Below are positions 61,369 to 64,000 of a stretch of DNA of 64,000 nucleotides, one piece after another. The first letter of the stretch is position 1, and every line of letters begins with the position of its first letter. The DNA is from Chitinophaga sp. XS-30. GTDB lineage: Bacteria > Bacteroidota > Bacteroidia > Chitinophagales > Chitinophagaceae. The notes under the pieces are model-generated. The model worked only from the letters and a program-made list of their open reading frames with translations, was not told the DNA's origin and searched no databases. The stretch is taken from positions 3,284,032-3,348,031 of the forward strand of contig NZ_CP043006.1 in the NCBI RefSeq assembly GCF_008086345.1, in the 5' to 3' direction. The position numbers and the translations under genes were made by a program.

Positions 61369-62040
61369 ATGAATTACGATATACGACTGGTTATTGCCGA
61401 TGATCACGAGATTTTCCTTGACGGGCTTTCACTGATGCTGTCCAGGCAGGAGCATATTGCGCTTGTGGGCCAGGCTTCCGATGGCCGCGAACTGATCGAG
61501 ATCGTAGCAAAGGAAAAACCGGACGTGGTGATGACCGATATCAAAATGCCGTATATGGACGGTATCAGCGCAACCCGCCAGATCATCCGCACAGATCCCG
61601 ATACCCGGATCATCGCCCTCTCCATGTTCGATGAAGAAGACCAGATCGTGGAAATGCTGGAAGCCGGCGCCAAAGGTTATCTGCTCAAGAATGCGGACAA
61701 ACAGGAGATACTGGAAGCGATCACCAGCGTGTATGAAGACGGGACCTATTACTGCAAAACCACCTCTTCCAAACTGGCCTCCATGATCGCACGCAGCAAA
61801 TTCAATCCCTATCGCAAGAAAGAACAGGTGGCCTTTACCGAGCGCGAACAGGAGATCATCCAGCTGATCTGCCAGCAGTTGACCGCGCAACAGATCGGGG
61901 ACAGGATATTCCTCAGCAAACGCACCGTGGAAGGATACCGCACCCGCATCCTGGAAAAGATGAATGTGCGCAATACCGCCGGTGTGGTCATGTATGCCCT
62001 GAAGCACAACCTCATCAGGGAAGAAGACCTGATGCTTTAG
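61369..62040 (+). CDS. NarL/FixJ-type response regulator
   Basis: ATG 61369 gives 223 residues; the upstream TTG frame is the promoter. The receiver is complete: acidic pair in VIADDHEIF, phospho-acceptor Asp in VVMTDIKMPYMDG near residue 56, Ser in IIALSMF and Lys in GYLLKNADK. The C-terminal LuxR-type helix-turn-helix (FTEREQEIIQLICQQLTAQQIGDRIFLSKRTVEGYRTRIL) binds DNA. It probably pairs with the NarX-type kinase at 51750-52487, from which it is separated by the minus-strand efflux operon. Confidence 0.92.
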   Translation: MNYDIRLVIADDHEIFLDGLSLMLSRQEHIALVGQASDGRELIEIVAKEKPDVVMTDIKMPYMDGISATRQIIRTDPDTRIIALSMFDEEDQIVEMLEAGAKGYLLKNADKQEILEAITSVYEDGTYYCKTTSSKLASMIARSKFNPYRKKEQVAFTEREQEIIQLICQQLTAQQIGDRIFLSKRTVEGYRTRILEKMNVRNTAGVVMYALKHNLIREEDLML

Positions 62041-62102
62041 TTTTCGATTCCCGCCGCTTTTTTTACTTTCGCTATATATCCATCAACACAGATCTGAATC
62101 TC

Positions 62103-64000
62103 ATGAGAAAATTACTGCTTTTGTTATGCCTGATGGCCGGCACCGCTTTGTCCGCCCAGGATAACGTCACTTACCAGCGCCCGCCCGCCGTACTGGAAGA
62201 GCTGCTGCTGGCGAAGCCCACACCTTCCGTTAGTGTAGACGATAAAGGGGAATGGATGATGCTGACGGAACGTAATTCCTATGAACCGGTAGCAGAGCTG
62301 GCCCGGCCGGAGCTGCGCATAGCGGGCCTGCGGCTGGACCCGCGCAACTTTGGCCCCAGCCGTGCAAGTTATGGCGCCGGTTTTCAGCTGAAGCACATCA
62401 GCACCAAAGCCGTCTTCAGCATCAGCGGGCTGCCTGAAGAACTGCGCATCGGTTCCCTGCAATGGAGCCCTGACGGGAAGATGGTGGCGTTCACCAATAC
62501 GCTGGACAGCCGGATAGACCTTTACGTGATAGACATTGCCGCCAAAGCGGCACGCAAGGTGAATAAAGCTGCGCTCAACACGGTACTTGGACAGTCCTTC
62601 ACCTGGCTGGGCAACAACAGCCTGTTGTACAAGACCGTGCCGGAAGGCCGTCCACCCTTACCGGCCCCGCCTGCGGCGCCCAAAGGGCCCGTTGTGCAGG
62701 AAAGCCTCGGGAAGAATGCCGCATCGCGCACCTACCAGGATCTCATCAAATCCCCGTATGATGAAGCGCTGTTCGAATATATGGCCACCGCGCAACTGGT
62801 GATCAACGACCTGCAGTCCGAGCAACCCCTGGGGGAACCGGGGCTGCATGCTTATGTATCCGTTTCCCCGGATGAGCAATATCTTTTATGGAGGACGATA
62901 GACAAACCCTTTTCCTATCTCGTTCCGGCAAGAGGATTCCCGCATACCTATACGGTGAGGGACCTCCGGGGCAAAGTGCTGAAAACCCTCGCCAAAAACC
63001 CTTCCTCCGAAGGTGCGCCCATCGGGTTTGATGATGTGGAAGACCGGCCCCGCGACTTCTCCTGGAAGCTGGACGAACCGCATGCCATTTACTACGCAAA
63101 AGCGCTCGACGGCGGCCTGGGCCGCAACAAAGCGGAATACCGCGATGCCGTGTACGTGATGGATGCCGTGGAAAACCGGGAGCCGGAGGAACTGTTCCGC
63201 ACCAAACGCCGCTTCTCCCGGGTGATCTGGGGCACAAAAGACCTCGCCCTCGTGTACGAATCCATGTTCGCGGACCGCAGGATGCGCCTCTCCACTTATT
63301 CCCGGCAAACGGGCCGGCTGGATTCCCTTTTTGAGCGCAGCAGCAACGATGCCTACAGCGATATCGGCACACCCTTTACCGTCCGCAACCAGTATAACCG
63401 CCACACGCTCCTCATCCGGAAAGACGGGCAGCTGCTGCTCCGCTCCAACGGCGCTTCCCCGGAGGGTGATATGCCTTTCGTGCAAAGCTATAACGTGAAA
63501 ACCGGCAAAGGCACCATGCTCTGGCGCTGCACCGCGCCCTTCTACGAAACTGTGGAAGAGTTGCTGGACCCGGAAAAGCTCATCTTCCTGACCCGCCGCG
63601 AAAGCCCCTCCGATGTGCCCAACTACTATATCCGTGATCTCCGCAAACGCTCGGCCATCGGTACACGTATCACGGATTTTACCAATCCCTACAAAGCGCT
63701 GGACGGCATCGTGAAACAAAAGATCAGCTACAAGCGGGCAGACGGCATCGGCCTGGCCGGGGACCTCTACCTGCCCAAGGGGTACGACAAGGACAAAGAC
63801 GGCCCGCTGCCGGTGATCATCTGGGCATATCCCCGCGAATACAAGTCCGCCGCGGATGCCGCGCAGATCAGGGGATCGAAATATACGTTTACCCGTGCGG
63901 GTTATGGCGGCCCCATCTTCTGGGTAACACAGGGTTATGCCATTCTCGACAATGCGGAGATGCCCATCGTGGGAGAAGGCAACAAAGAGCCGAACGATAA
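62103..64000 (+). CDS. Secreted S9-family prolyl oligopeptidase-like peptidase (3'-truncated)
   Basis: The frame opens at ATG 62103 with a signal peptide (LLLLLCLMAGTALSAQ) and stays open to the window edge (632 residues). The N-terminal part is a beta-propeller (LQWSPDGKMVAFTNTLDSRIDLYVIDI, VSVSPDEQYLLWRTID). The alpha/beta hydrolase begins near DGIGLAGDLYLPKGYDKDKDGPLPVIIWAYPREY; the catalytic Ser, Asp and His lie beyond the edge. The layout fits the glutamyl-endopeptidase-like subgroup of S9 found in Bacteroidota and chloroplasts. Export to the periplasm is expected. It starts 62 bp after the response regulator. Confidence 0.85.
   Translation, partial: MRKLLLLLCLMAGTALSAQDNVTYQRPPAVLEELLLAKPTPSVSVDDKGEWMMLTERNSYEPVAELARPELRIAGLRLDPRNFGPSRASYGAGFQLKHISTKAVFSISGLPEELRIGSLQWSPDGKMVAFTNTLDSRIDLYVIDIAAKAARKVNKAALNTVLGQSFTWLGNNSLLYKTVPEGRPPLPAPPAAPKGPVVQESLGKNAASRTYQDLIKSPYDEALFEYMATAQLVINDLQSEQPLGEPGLHAYVSVSPDEQYLLWRTIDKPFSYLVPARGFPHTYTVRDLRGKVLKTLAKNPSSEGAPIGFDDVEDRPRDFSWKLDEPHAIYYAKALDGGLGRNKAEYRDAVYVMDAVENREPEELFRTKRRFSRVIWGTKDLALVYESMFADRRMRLSTYSRQTGRLDSLFERSSNDAYSDIGTPFTVRNQYNRHTLLIRKDGQLLLRSNGASPEGDMPFVQSYNVKTGKGTMLWRCTAPFYETVEELLDPEKLIFLTRRESPSDVPNYYIRDLRKRSAIGTRITDFTNPYKALDGIVKQKISYKRADGIGLAGDLYLPKGYDKDKDGPLPVIIWAYPREYKSAADAAQIRGSKYTFTRAGYGGPIFWVTQGYAILDNAEMPIVGEGNKEPND

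Overview
The window reads as chromosome of a Bacteroidota bacterium, most likely Chitinophagaceae (Chitinophaga-like). The basis is the SusC/SusD pair, TAnnTTTG-type promoters, large FtsX-type permeases, many Tat-exported enzymes, and GC-rich, tightly packed genes with start/stop overlaps. No rRNA, tRNA, insertion sequence, phage gene or CRISPR array was seen. The gene at the left edge (C-terminal end only) and the S9-family peptidase at the right edge are cut by the window.

Region 1 (3-18173) is a sugar-utilisation locus. A SusC/SusD pair and a surface lipoprotein are followed by a FucP-type sugar importer, NagA and a NagB-type deaminase/isomerase, then an enolase-superfamily enzyme and two amidohydrolase-fold proteins. 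A LacI regulator follows, then a second unit with a Tat-exported Gfo/Idh/MocA oxidoreductase, a Tat-exported DegT-type PLP enzyme and a ceramidase-like protein. A 14-bp palindrome close to CGGGTACGTACCCG lies before susC, before lacI and before the oxidoreductase, so the three units probably form one regulon. The sequence suggests capture of an amino-sugar-containing compound and its processing, partly by redox and PLP chemistry outside the cytoplasm. I do not recognise this combination as a described pathway.

Region 2 (18296-29049) is mixed: an MBL-fold hydrolase, an AlkC-type DNA glycosylase, an ankyrin-repeat protein, a solitary FtsX permease, a YegP-like protein, then a LacI regulator divergent from myo-inositol oxygenase and a sodium/solute symporter (inositol or uronate use). 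A NarL-type response regulator with a degenerate receiver ends the block.

Region 3 (29050-47232) is an exopolysaccharide locus. A 1.4-kb non-coding leader precedes a 14-gene operon: initiating sugar transferase, outer-membrane and lipoprotein accessory genes, Wza-type exporter, Wzc-type tyrosine kinase, Wzx flippase, two GT4 transferases, a Wzy candidate, a hexapeptide acetyltransferase, a PaaK/CapK-like adenylating protein, a toroid-fold protein, WecG/TagA transferase and WecB epimerase. Between the second GT4 gene and the PaaK-like gene lie three decayed tandem copies of the gene junction.

Region 4 (47555-64000) holds a small membrane protein, a Tat-exported phosphocholine-specific phospholipase C, two conserved hypotheticals and a NarX-type histidine kinase. 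A seven-gene minus-strand operon follows: adaptor, TolC, ABC ATPase, two MacB-like permeases, a sigma-54 activator and its kinase. It is led by a good sigma-54 promoter, so it is probably self-activated by its own distal two-component pair. The NarL-type regulator that probably pairs with the NarX-type kinase lies on the far side of this operon, followed by the truncated S9 peptidase.
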